A DNA stretch of 64,000 nt from Novosphingobium sp. B1 (GTDB taxonomy: Bacteria > Pseudomonadota > Alphaproteobacteria > Sphingomonadales > Sphingomonadaceae): positions 52,347-116,346 of the forward strand of contig NZ_FWXL01000009.1 in the NCBI RefSeq assembly GCF_900176395.1, in the 5' to 3' direction. The first letter of the stretch is position 1, and each line of letters starts with the position of its first letter. A program made the translations under genes and the position numbers. Below the pieces are notes generated by a model. It searched no databases, was not told the origin of the DNA, and saw nothing but the letters and a program-made list of their open reading frames with translations. Below, one piece after another: positions 26,701-33,753 of this stretch.

Positions 26701-29700
26701 GCGAGCGGCCACCGCTGAACAGCAGCCTGGCAGTTCCGCCAGTACCATTACCTCCGGCGCCGCCGATTGCGCCATCTTCGCCGGCCTGTCCGAAACCGTC
26801 TGCGCTGACCCTGATGGACCGGGTGTCGTCATTCGATGTCAGCTCGTCAAAATCGGTTCCGATCTCGACGCTTGCCTGGCCCCCGCGCGCACTTCCGCCG
26901 GATGCAGCGGCAGCATCGGCATATCCGAAGCGACCCGCCGAGCCGCCAAGACCCGAGGCATCGACGACCACGTTGGGCAGGTCGAGCACACCGGACAGGA
27001 AACGGACTTGCGCGGTGCCGCCGATGCCGGTCCCGCCAGTTCCCGAAAAGCCCCCGACAACCTGGTTGCTGTAGGCGTATCCGCCCTCGCCAATGGCGTT
27101 GACTGCAATCGTGGGAGTGCTGCTTACCGAAGCCCCGGCCGTCTGGAGCGCGCCGCCGTCGACAAGCACAAGCGCAGTACCGCCGTTTCCTGCCCCGCCC
27201 GATCCTGTCGTGGTTCCGGAGTTGCCGTAGTAATCGCCATATCCGCCAATGCCATAATACTGGACACCGTAGCCTGATTCGTCCGATTTGTTGCCGTTCG
27301 CTTCGACCAGCAAGTCATCGGTGCGCAGCGTTCCGCCGGTCAGCGTGACGCTGGCAGACCCGCCCGTGCCGGCTCCGCCTGTTCCGCCATCGACATTGAA
27401 GTCTGGCGAGATTTCGGCGCCTGTTCCGCCAAAGCCCGATGCCACAACGCTGAGCGACGCGATATCGGCAGTACCACCCTCGACGATGAAGGCTGCGGTA
27501 CCACCGGTTGCCGCGCCGCCGGCAGAAGGCGAGCCGCCTTCGACGTTGCTGGCATTGCCACCTTCAGCGTTGGAACTGACCGAGAAGGCAGCGATTGACG
27601 GCCCGCTCAGCCGTAGCTGATTGCCATTGTCTATCGATCCGACGGACAGGCTACCGCCTGAAAGCGCCACCCTGACATTGCCTCCGGACGCTGCTGCCCC
27701 CGCGCCGGCTTGCGCCGACGTGTAGTAACGACCGCCGAAGTTAGGAGCACCTCCCACGCCAAGGCTTTTCAGCGTAACGCTGTCTGCCCGGAATACGGCC
27801 GATCCTCCCGTCAGATCGAAGGAGATATCGCCACCGCGGCCCGTTCCGGATGCGCCTTGGGCATCGCTGCGCCGTCCGGCAAAGCCGGTCGTATCGACCT
27901 GCAAGACGCCGGAGAATCGCGAGTTGGCAATCGCGATCGCAACATCGCCGCCCGTACCACTGCCGCCGTCGGAACCATTCCCGCCGAATGCAAAGGAGTT
28001 CAGTTGCACGAGATCGGACTGCAATTGCGCGCTGTTCGCAAGGGTCAGCGTCATCGCGCCGCCGATGGCGTCAATGCCGGGCCCGGATCCCTGCGACTGG
28101 CTGTCCAGGTAGACTTCCGGGGCAATCAAGCGGGCTGCGTCGAGCGTGATCGCGGTACCTGCTACGCGCTGGGTGTCGGTCGCGCCCGAACCTGTGGCCG
28201 CCAGCGCAATGTAATTGCCTTGCGTGAAAAGCACGGCTCCCGCAGCAAGCCCGAGCGCGACGGTGTTGGGCACCTCAAGGTTGCCGAAGGCGTAGGACCC
28301 GATGTCGATGGAGCCTGCATCGGGCGAGGTTGCAATCCGGGCATTGCTGCCATCGAAGCGTACATCACCCATGACCACTGCACCGCCATTGCTGGCCGAG
28401 CCGTAATTCGCAATTTCAATGCGTCCCAGATTGAACTGGCTGGCACCGTTGGCAAAACTGGCTTGTACGGATCCGGCTCGGGCATCGAGCGGCACCGGCT
28501 CGATCGCGGGATAGCTGTAAGCCTCCGAATAGGCGCGTATCAGGCTCGACGCGTAATTTCCTCCATCGACCGACAGCAGGACATTGCCTGATGTGGAACT
28601 GCCAGCCACGACCGGTGACTGCGGCCCAAACCCGCCGTTGGTCGCGCCCGACAGCAACACGACATCGCCCAGCGTGACAGTCCTGCCCGACTGTGCGCCT
28701 GCCGACTGCTTGACATCGACGGTGACCTGACCGGACGTGGCATTACCATTCGACAATTCGCCGACGCCTGATGTCGCATAAGAGCGCAACGACAGGCCGC
28801 TTGCGCTGAAGTTGCTGTCGGAAATGGTCAGCGCAACATTGCCCGAAGTGGCGTTCTCACCCCGGCTGCCGGCGAGCAGCGCATCGCCGTTGTCGGGATC
28901 GGTCTGGATCGCGCCAATGGCTTCACTCTCGAGCGATACCGCTCCCCCAACAGCTATCGTGCTGCCGCGCGAGGCCCCCAGGGTGACGGAGCCCGCTGTG
29001 GCGCCGTTGGCAGAACGCAGACCGAGCGAACCACCAACCGAAATCAGATGCTCGTTATCGACGGTCGCCGCAATGTCACCCCGCGCTGCCAGGTCGACGT
29101 TGCCAGCAAAAGTGCTGTTCGCGGCGGCCGCGTCGACCGAGATGCTGCCGCTGGCCTGGCCGGTGACCGTATTGGATGCTGCGAGGCCATTGATGGCGAG
29201 CGATGCGTTGGTCGTTCCCGCACTGTCCGCCAGGATCTGATTGCCCGAAACGTTCTGCCCGGCCGACAGGATGATCGAGCCATCCCGCTCGGATACGCTC
29301 GTGGCGGCCGTATAACCGAGCGAGCCGGCGACCACAGCGGTCATCGCCTGGTTCTTCGGCACGGCGACCACGTAGATCCGCCGGTTTGCGTCTCCGGTCA
29401 CGCCTGCGGGACCGGTCGTTGCACCTGTGTGCGAGACGCCGACCGCATCGTCGCTGCCGCGATCGACCACGATATCGAACAGACCGCTGTTGATGGTCAA
29501 CGTGGCGGCTTCGGCAGCGACGTAAGCGGTCGAACCGCGCACTGTTACCAAACCTGCCTGAACCACTTTCGGCGCCACGACAGCAACGTAGCTGCTGGCC
29601 GCCTGGGTGGCCGAGATCCTGGCTCCCGACGCGATGATGACCGACGATCGTGGGTCGGGTGCCTGCCCGAACCTGATCTCGTTCTGTTCGCCCAGCAGGC

Positions 29701-30211
29701 GTGGTCCCGGATCGGAGTCGGGATCGACGGTAATCGGCAGGGATGTCAGCACCAGGCTGCCGACATTGAACACGCCGGTCTCACCGATCACCCAGCCGCC
29801 AGGATTGTAGAACCACACCCTGCCGCCGGAGTCCGAAGACACCGTGCCCGCAATCGACAGCGCGCCGGTGGTGGCAGACGACGTCACGCGGTTCAGCACG
29901 GTGTAGGGTTGCTGGCCCGCAAACGCGAGCGTCGCCCCGTCTGGCAGGAATACGCCACCTGCATCGGTTGCCGTCCAGTCGAGCAACGCCTCACTTGCGT
30001 TGATCGTAACCGTATCGGTCCTGGTCACTGAATCGCGAACAACGCCACCGATGCCGAACTGTGCAGTAAAGTCGCCATTTACCGCCTGGGCGTTCGCTTC
30101 GGGAGCCAAGGCCATTAGCATGAGCGACGCAGCGCCCGTGGAGATACCTGTCAGCAGGCGGGAGAGGCCCCTGCTGCGGCGTGAAACGATGTCTTTGGGC
30201 ATGCGGGCCAT
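20798..30211 (-). CDS. giant two-partner-secretion exoprotein (TpsA, filamentous haemagglutinin type), 3137 aa
   Basis: A very large protein predicted to be exported by the adjacent TpsB. Residues 1-43 form a signal peptide (GAASLMLMALAPEANAQA). Residues about 44-270 match the TPS domain, with NRVTSS, a degenerate NPNG-like element NPGGWVIGETG, and FNVGSLVLTS. Residues about 740-1590 are rich in GGxGGxG repeats, and residues about 1990-2700 hold a second repeat type (GGNVSL, AGGSIS-like units) expected to form a beta-helix. No cysteine-rich or toxin domain is seen at the C-terminus, which ends in an acidic tail. The ATG at 30211 shares one base with the tpsB stop and has GGAGG five bases upstream. 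An adhesin or matrix function is inferred. Confidence 0.88.
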   Translation of the reverse strand: MARMPKDIVSRRSRGLSRLLTGISTGAASLMLMALAPEANAQAVNGDFTAQFGIGGVVRDSVTRTDTVTINASEALLDWTATDAGGVFLPDGATLAFAGQQPYTVLNRVTSSATTGALSIAGTVSSDSGGRVWFYNPGGWVIGETGVFNVGSLVLTSLPITVDPDSDPGPRLLGEQNEIRFGQAPDPRSSVIIASGARISATQAASSYVAVVAPKVVQAGLVTVRGSTAYVAAEAATLTINSGLFDIVVDRGSDDAVGVSHTGATTGPAGVTGDANRRIYVVAVPKNQAMTAVVAGSLGYTAATSVSERDGSIILSAGQNVSGNQILADSAGTTNASLAINGLAASNTVTGQASGSISVDAAAANSTFAGNVDLAARGDIAATVDNEHLISVGGSLGLRSANGATAGSVTLGASRGSTIAVGGAVSLESEAIGAIQTDPDNGDALLAGSRGENATSGNVALTISDSNFSASGLSLRSYATSGVGELSNGNATSGQVTVDVKQSAGAQSGRTVTLGDVVLLSGATNGGFGPQSPVVAGSSTSGNVLLSVDGGNYASSLIRAYSEAYSYPAIEPVPLDARAGSVQASFANGASQFNLGRIEIANYGSASNGGAVVMGDVRFDGSNARIATSPDAGSIDIGSYAFGNLEVPNTVALGLAAGAVLFTQGNYIALAATGSGATDTQRVAGTAITLDAARLIAPEVYLDSQSQGSGPGIDAIGGAMTLTLANSAQLQSDLVQLNSFAFGGNGSDGGSGTGGDVAIAIANSRFSGVLQVDTTGFAGRRSDAQGASGTGRGGDISFDLTGGSAVFRADSVTLKSLGVGGAPNFGGRYYTSAQAGAGAAASGGNVRVALSGGSLSVGSIDNGNQLRLSGPSIAAFSVSSNAEGGNASNVEGGSPSAGGAATGGTAAFIVEGGTADIASLSVVASGFGGTGAEISPDFNVDGGTGGAGTGGSASVTLTGGTLRTDDLLVEANGNKSDESGYGVQYYGIGGYGDYYGNSGTTTGSGGAGNGGTALVLVDGGALQTAGASVSSTPTIAVNAIGEGGYAYSNQVVGGFSGTGGTGIGGTAQVRFLSGVLDLPNVVVDASGLGGSAGRFGYADAAAASGGSARGGQASVEIGTDFDELTSNDDTRSIRVSADGFGQAGEDGAIGGAGGNGTGGTARLLFSGGRSRLTDVQLSAIGTGGFGGRSDNASTGGIGGRGTGGTAAIIASGSGAFADLRDASFTVGGTGGDGGSGGDGSESPSGAGNGGRGGDGEGGTVYLTAGSGGGLRLSTTASLAVISASGTGGRGGDGGNSAVFGNNAVGNGADGGSGRGGSILISADGADSLVDLGAVSLSAIGSGGIGGGRAIVETSTIPSQSLGGAGGIGRGGTIEFFADNLGNLTASSISANASGQGGDGAEGFGYDGNGSGASGANGGGGFGGEIRIGAAFGSSSDFATAASIDLVAGGIGGAGGNGVAALSDSGGNGGNGGAGGNASGGVVGIESFADGHVMLALAGIMNLAANATGGLGGQGSDGAATTALHTRGGNAGSAGAGGGGTGGTISLTSQGAEIIVGNLDVQARGISSVNNTFAQPGNGPAGSGNPSSVSYSAPSGGTVTFQSGDGGTFVAGQTRADVTSEVSYTSNGSSFSIVDQPGRILVTNDSTATRDGMRFAGFTGLASSGFSLGGDPGISIQAISGPVTIDGDLVLEASAPIALGMATGAGITVGNLASITAAGGLSIVGEGTGRLIANEVVVTSFAGITVSNSDCPEAACTVVTGLSSLRFDASSDIQLLGSSVVEGVGALDVYTFGNITGDAGSGYKSAGDLTVRAAGDATIRNVSGGSVELAAGAVVDGSTIYRNGLLTLGESEGGGDFQGASLRLLSGGDISDLGGNSFTSLDSINLRSGNDIVVGSGSRFVANSGSSGTAAVTFSAGGLGIAYDLEPSDIPTLRFMDGASVDAGLGTINLFGAAIDARLASFTAGNFRADINQALAFGAPRGSDGGKLEPDCLEGAICVGQISATGTVSIGASEVLPVDVRATGPISGTTVRIGALGNVTVGKSGAAVDVGASSLISIFSRQGNIALTDSAGLKSAQVRLSAAAGSLTGNGRIEATADDIGLTVGGDITAASLVAARELTSFQRAGGDPEGAFSIPGALQVDLLRQGTAADITTGKSIAIGMLALPGASAKLTAGSSLMLGELSGIEDLTIGAVTDVSLGNLNLAGNLAIEAQTVAATTLQAGKTIAINTAGAARLGSASGEGGLSIAAADLAFTSLESGGPVSIRATGISGGSVTTSGSLSLISSGAVSLARAGAGTSLDISAVSLAVPVLDAGGDITLQVTDSARLGSLNAGGFVNIDPLLLTFDSINAAGAVDLTGETITGGTITSGGNVSLVATKDAVLGNVIAGGGVSLSSAGLAIKDVTVAGTGTIAVKAAALSGGTLKTGGSISIQSSGPATLASAEAGTSIEVVAAELAVATLKAGGNVNIAVTRKVVLGAVSSGDAATLSAAVIEAGDVSAAGALSVTTTGAATLGNLSAGGDLRLQAGDALGFGALDGARVVARGTSVSGGNVRSRTAEVDLAATGDIAVGQVSSAGSIVLSARDLRFGGLQAAANVEARARAIFDAPIRAGQDLTLRSDLDLTTTDIVARNASLVSQGVINVSGLQLSGTLSANATAVGIKAVGGLSLRDVTATNGDVSAIATGTVTASRIAATGNITLAASGGDVVVSQLSAGYSAQGQTAVTGAGTVTAGVVGRGDIILDAVRDIVVEGTVDAAKSIAMTAVNEIRLNGLVTGAVIDVASAQIGIGATGQLGESSRTDAIIIVNNGQGTTLLGDNLPAQTAGYALSQAEFGHIRSRGDLTIRGTSPMLVGDLSVAAQSGSAGGQIGETGTLSLRSSGLVSLLGSAALANASGNTLAISSDAGVYLDAATGSVRLGEGGSRAGTLVISGNGIAMVTRTALADIANLSGTAAITARLGQNDGVTADRTLVEAGTIQLQSDRSVYVQNTAASTALVDRRGIVADALQIGVRGTGTLDIVINGTVNGATGVDAVGLVGITGTFTDLSSINGCVIRNVGSCTARPQMPTTTANVEVRDLIEEVLELDPADTALQVVDSFTGTTLIRMNQIAPAGFEPLIDEPVTGTGNDDLLGEGKPDGE
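21950..24250 (-). repeat. coding repeats: beta-helix-type units in the C-terminal half of TpsA
   Basis: The encoded stretch (about residues 1990-2750) repeats short units of the form SISAGG, LASAxAG, VxLGxVxSxG and ITGGTIxSGG, with recurring GG and AxLGNL steps. The period is irregular, about 18-25 residues, as expected for parallel beta-helix rungs. Boundaries are approximate. Confidence 0.6.
25440..28000 (-). repeat. coding repeats: glycine-rich GGxGG region of TpsA
   Basis: The encoded stretch (about residues 740-1590) is dominated by Gly, Ser, Thr and Ala with many GGxGGxG blocks such as GGAGGNGTGGTA and GRGGSILIS. The blocks alternate with short hydrophobic strands. The DNA is rich in GCCGCC/GGCGGC trinucleotides, which also gives long spurious open frames on the plus strand. 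Boundaries are approximate. Confidence 0.65.
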
Positions 30212-32094
30212 CACAGCCTCCACGGCAGGAGCTGGAACGAAAGGTTTAGCAGGAAACGGGCGTCGCCCTTCACTTGCAGCCCGATCGGGTCATGCAAGGG
30301 GATCGCCACGCCAGCATCAAGCCGGATTGCTTCCCGGATCGAGGCGCGCAAGCCAGCCCCGATCGAAACGACCTTCTGCGGATCGAGGCCGTCGAACGCG
30401 TAATCGTTGTTCCACACCCACGCCGCATCGACGAAGGCATAAGGCTGCAACGCCGTACCGCCGGCAGTACGCGGGATCAGCGAACCCACACGCACCTCAG
30501 CCCGAGCGCCGATCCCGCTGTCGCCGATCACGGCGCCCGGATCATACCCGCGCCCGATCGTGTAATTGCCGCCCGAATATTCCTCGTAGGACAGGAGCCT
30601 GTCGGGCGAGTATTGCGCGCGTGGCTGCAGGCTGAAGGTAAGGCCGCGCACCGGGCGATAATCGAAAACACCGGAAGCGCGCAGAACGAAGCCGCTGGCG
30701 GTGCCCTCTACCCGGCTGGGCGTGACCGTCCCCACGCCCGGTGCTGCGCAGGCAACTCGTGCCGATGCCCGGCAGCCGTTCGTCGCGTCGAAGACATCGA
30801 GACCCTGCCGCGCCTCGAACGACAGGCCCCAGGCCCAGTGCGGTTCGAAAGGGGTAAAGCCGTCGCGTCCGGCCAGGCTGTCGCGCGCCACGCCATTGGT
30901 CTCGACGCGCGCATAGAGCACGCGCAGGCGGTCACGGTTGAGAGGGATGTTGCCGAAGTCGAGATCCTGATTGGCAAATTGCATGCCCAGCGCACCAGTA
31001 AGGTTGTAGGCCTGCGCGCGGACGAACGGATAGCTGCCCTCAAGCGATGCCGTGAGCGTGCGGGAATGAAAGTCCGAGGTAGCCCCGGTGACCGTCGGGT
31101 TGGTCCAGCCGTAGGTGAAATCGCCTCGCAAGGCGAAGCCCTCGCCGCCGATGCGCATTTCGTGCGCCACCTGCACGACCTTCTGCTCATCAAGGTCGGG
31201 AGTTGCGAAGAAGCTCAGGACGGTGGAATCGCCGAGCCCCGTCAGGCCGTTGATCTGAACACGCGCCAGCGCGCTGTAGCGCCCCACCGCCACCGATCCA
31301 TAATTCTGGACGCCGACTTCGGCATAAATTGGTACCTGCCGTACCGACACCTCGCCGACGACTTCTCCCGGAGAGCCCTCGATAGGCCGCAGGGCAAGCC
31401 GCACGTCCATGCCCGGCAAGTCCTTGGCCAGCAGCAGGTATCGCTCTGCCGTGCGCGAATTGAAGACCGGTTCCCGCCGTAGCTTGTCGAGATAGCGCAG
31501 CAACGCGCCTTCCGAGCGACCGGGATCTCCCTTGACCTGAATCCGCGTGAGGCGCACCAGAAGAACATCCAGCCGGACCGCACCACCGTCAATTTTCTGC
31601 GGAGGAACCTGCACCGCCGCCAGATACCCCGCCTGTCGCAGCGCCGTTGCCGCCCGATCGCGGATTTCGCAGATGATCGCGACCGGCTGGTCTGTGCCGA
31701 CAAACTCGGCGTAGCTGCCTGAAAGGTCGAACCCGGGCAGATCCTGCATGCCGCTGAACGAGACGGATGACAGCTTCAGCCTGATGCCGCTGAATTCGGG
31801 CGCGGCAAGCGGGCAAGGCGAACGTTCGACCTCGCCTGCATCGACCGACACGCTGCCGCGCCGCTGCAATGTTCCTTCGGCTACGCCGCGCTGGATCTCT
31901 TCACGGGTCGGCGGCTGAATTGCCGCCACCGAAGAGCTTTGCGCAACTGCCGCACCGCTCCACACCCCGAACGCCAGCACAGCCACCAACGCGTAGCATC
32001 GCATGGGACGTGGCGAGCCGACTATTCTCCGCGGGCCCCTGCTGGCGCAGGTCCCGCTACGGGGCACAGGTACGGCAAAAGGCTTGACCATCAT
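30211..32094 (-). CDS. two-partner-secretion outer-membrane transporter (TpsB, FhaC/ShlB type)
   Basis: An Omp85-family barrel that exports TpsA. After a long n-region the hydrophobic signal is CYALVAVLAFGVWSGAAVAQ. A POTRA-like region follows (RLKLSSVSFSGMQDLPG, KIDGGAVRLDVLLVRLTRIQVKG), then a 16-strand-type barrel with the conserved GRGYDPGAVIGDSG loop-6 motif. It ends in LNLSFQLLPWRL. The start is uncertain: the ATG at 32094 is taken; a TTG at 32154 or an ATG at 32004 (directly before the hydrophobic signal) are alternatives. The stop shares one base with the tpsA start, so the two proteins are coupled. TpsB upstream of TpsA is the usual order. Confidence 0.88.
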   Translation of the reverse strand: MMVKPFAVPVPRSGTCASRGPRRIVGSPRPMRCYALVAVLAFGVWSGAAVAQSSSVAAIQPPTREEIQRGVAEGTLQRRGSVSVDAGEVERSPCPLAAPEFSGIRLKLSSVSFSGMQDLPGFDLSGSYAEFVGTDQPVAIICEIRDRAATALRQAGYLAAVQVPPQKIDGGAVRLDVLLVRLTRIQVKGDPGRSEGALLRYLDKLRREPVFNSRTAERYLLLAKDLPGMDVRLALRPIEGSPGEVVGEVSVRQVPIYAEVGVQNYGSVAVGRYSALARVQINGLTGLGDSTVLSFFATPDLDEQKVVQVAHEMRIGGEGFALRGDFTYGWTNPTVTGATSDFHSRTLTASLEGSYPFVRAQAYNLTGALGMQFANQDLDFGNIPLNRDRLRVLYARVETNGVARDSLAGRDGFTPFEPHWAWGLSFEARQGLDVFDATNGCRASARVACAAPGVGTVTPSRVEGTASGFVLRASGVFDYRPVRGLTFSLQPRAQYSPDRLLSYEEYSGGNYTIGRGYDPGAVIGDSGIGARAEVRVGSLIPRTAGGTALQPYAFVDAAWVWNNDYAFDGLDPQKVVSIGAGLRASIREAIRLDAGVAIPLHDPIGLQVKGDARFLLNLSFQLLPWRL

Positions 32095-32201
32095 GAAAAT
32101 CCCACGGTGCGACCCGGGCGTTGTGATGGCAATCGGCTCTTGTTGAGCCTTCAAGGCGGTACGTCAGGAATCACGCTGGATCACTTGGTTCCAGCATTAC
32201 A

Positions 32202-32981
32202 TCAGGGACTTGGCAGCTCGCTCTCCTGCTCGGCGAGCGTCTGCGCAAGCCAGTCGAACTGCGCACGACAGCCATTGTCGAGCAACAGCGTTCCGAGTGC
32301 TGCAGCGTCTGCAGGAACCACTTCAGGCTCGAGCATGACAATGCGGAACTCTGCGGCCTTTTCGGGCGCAGTCTCGTCGTAGATACGATAAGTCCTGCCC
32401 TCCTGGGGGGCAAGCATTGTCTTGGGCCAGGCGATGCCGACCGTGCGCGGCGGCCACTGCATGCGCACCATCTCTCCACCCGCGCTCTCGGTCAGCCAGG
32501 TGAAGCTGCGAGCCTTGCCATCCGCCCGCCACAGGTACAGATCGCTGCCACGCGGAACGCAGACATTTCCGCCCTGCGCGGTGTCGGCCAGCCAGATGCT
32601 GACGGGCAGGACCTGATCGCCCGAAGCATCCGCAGGGCCGCGCACGGCGCCGGCCCGAACCGAAGCCGGGTTGCTGAGAGAACGCGCCAGCAATGCGGCG
32701 GCGTTACGATCGCGGTTAACGGCATTGTCCAGTCGGAAACTTCCGGCGCCCTTGAGCACCCGCGTACCCGCCTTGTCCAGCACGGTCACGACGTCACCGC
32801 CCTTTAGAACCACGGTGGCATTCGCAGGCAAGCGACGGCCCTTGGGATATTCCACTGCGGACGGACCGGTGGAGCGCACGACGATTGCCTGGGCAAACGC
32901 CTGGGCCGAAGCACCCAGGCCCACGACGATGGACGCCGCCAGCGCAATGTCTGCCAATAGCTTGCTTGGTCTGGCCGTCAC
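32202..32981 (-). CDS. secreted protein with FecR-like N-terminal region, paralogue of the upstream gene
   Basis: A 259-residue exported protein of unknown function. A GTG start at 32981 is favoured because GGAGG lies eight bases upstream and the upstream gene stops at 32986. The signal peptide is ADIALAASIVVGLGASAQAFAQA. The segment after it (IVVRSTGPSAVEYPKGRRLP, VVLKGGDVVTVLDKAGTRVLKG) closely matches the paralogue directly upstream and resembles FecR-type beta domains that set a ligand or anchor. A cysteine near NVCVPRGS and another near NGCRAQFD are conserved in both. It lies 107 bases before the tpsB start and belongs to the same operon. Confidence 0.72.
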   Translation of the reverse strand: MTARPSKLLADIALAASIVVGLGASAQAFAQAIVVRSTGPSAVEYPKGRRLPANATVVLKGGDVVTVLDKAGTRVLKGAGSFRLDNAVNRDRNAAALLARSLSNPASVRAGAVRGPADASGDQVLPVSIWLADTAQGGNVCVPRGSDLYLWRADGKARSFTWLTESAGGEMVRMQWPPRTVGIAWPKTMLAPQEGRTYRIYDETAPEKAAEFRIVMLEPEVVPADAAALGTLLLDNGCRAQFDWLAQTLAEQESELPSP

Positions 32982-32985
32982 CCCG

Positions 32986-33753
32986 TCAGCCTCCGTTCTG
33001 AGCAGAAGAGGAAAGGCTGGCCAAGAGATCGAGTTGCGCATTGCATCCCTTCGTCGCCATCGCCGCAGCGACGTCGACAGGATCTGCCGGCACTTCCTGC
33101 ATCAGCAGGGTCCGGATCTTGACGGGCGCACCCACCGCGTTGCTGAAGGTGTACGTCTGGCCATCGACCAGCGGTACGCTGGCGCCTGGCCAGATCTTGA
33201 GCGCGCTTCCTGCCCGCCACGTAACCTCGGCAGTGCTCCCATCCTGCGACAGGAGCTTGCCGGTGCCTTCGGCAGTCTTTTCAGGGCGCCACAAGACCAG
33301 CGTGGCCGGGTCCGCCACACAGTAGGTGCCGCCCTTGCTGGCATCGATGTACCAGACATTCTCGGGACCGGAGGGTGCTGCCGGCATTGGCTCGGTCGGC
33401 GCTCCACGCACCGCCCCGGTGCGAGTGCGGGCACCACCCCCGCGCGCCATCATGGTCGCCAGAGCCATTCCCCCCCCATTGTCACGATTGACCTCGCCGT
33501 TCAGTGCAAAGGTGCCGGGACCGCTCAGGACTCGCGTTCCGGCCTTGTCCAGCACGGTCAGTCGATCTCCGGGCTTCAGGACAACGCTCGCGCCTGCCGG
33601 CAGCTTCTTGCCTTGCGGATAAGCTGCCGAAGACGGGCCGGTCGAACGCACGACAACCGATTGCGCGCAGGCGGTTCCGGCCAGGGCTACCCCGGCCACG
33701 GCGGCAAGACCGGCCATTGCGGACCGCATCTGCTTGCCTTTAACCCAGAACAT
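32986..33753 (-). CDS. secreted protein with FecR-like N-terminal region, 255 aa
   Basis: Function unknown. The signal peptide is AMAGLAAVAGVALAGTACAQ. The core, VVVRSTGPSSAAYPQGKKLP then VVLKPGDRLTVLDKAGTRVL, has the beta-rich pattern of FecR-like domains. A linker follows (GGGARTRTGAVRG), then a C-terminal region with cysteines in GTYCVADP and TKGCNAQLD that could form a disulphide. The ATG at 33753 has GGGAG six bases upstream and overlaps the cyclase gene by 14 bases. The next gene is its paralogue, so this is a tandem duplication inside the operon. A periplasmic partner for the cyclase, the CHAT protein or TpsA export is possible (inference). Confidence 0.72.
   Translation of the reverse strand: MFWVKGKQMRSAMAGLAAVAGVALAGTACAQSVVVRSTGPSSAAYPQGKKLPAGASVVLKPGDRLTVLDKAGTRVLSGPGTFALNGEVNRDNGGGMALATMMARGGGARTRTGAVRGAPTEPMPAAPSGPENVWYIDASKGGTYCVADPATLVLWRPEKTAEGTGKLLSQDGSTAEVTWRAGSALKIWPGASVPLVDGQTYTFSNAVGAPVKIRTLLMQEVPADPVDVAAAMATKGCNAQLDLLASLSSSAQNGG

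Noticed and set aside
25650..27074. Pro-rich plus-strand frames
   Set aside because: They are complementary to the Gly-rich part of tpsA (GGC/GCC codons) and do not encode separate proteins.
25440..28000. repeats that look at first like a CRISPR or satellite array
   Set aside because: They are irregular, in frame with tpsA and encode GGxGG protein repeats; no equal-length repeat and spacer structure is seen.
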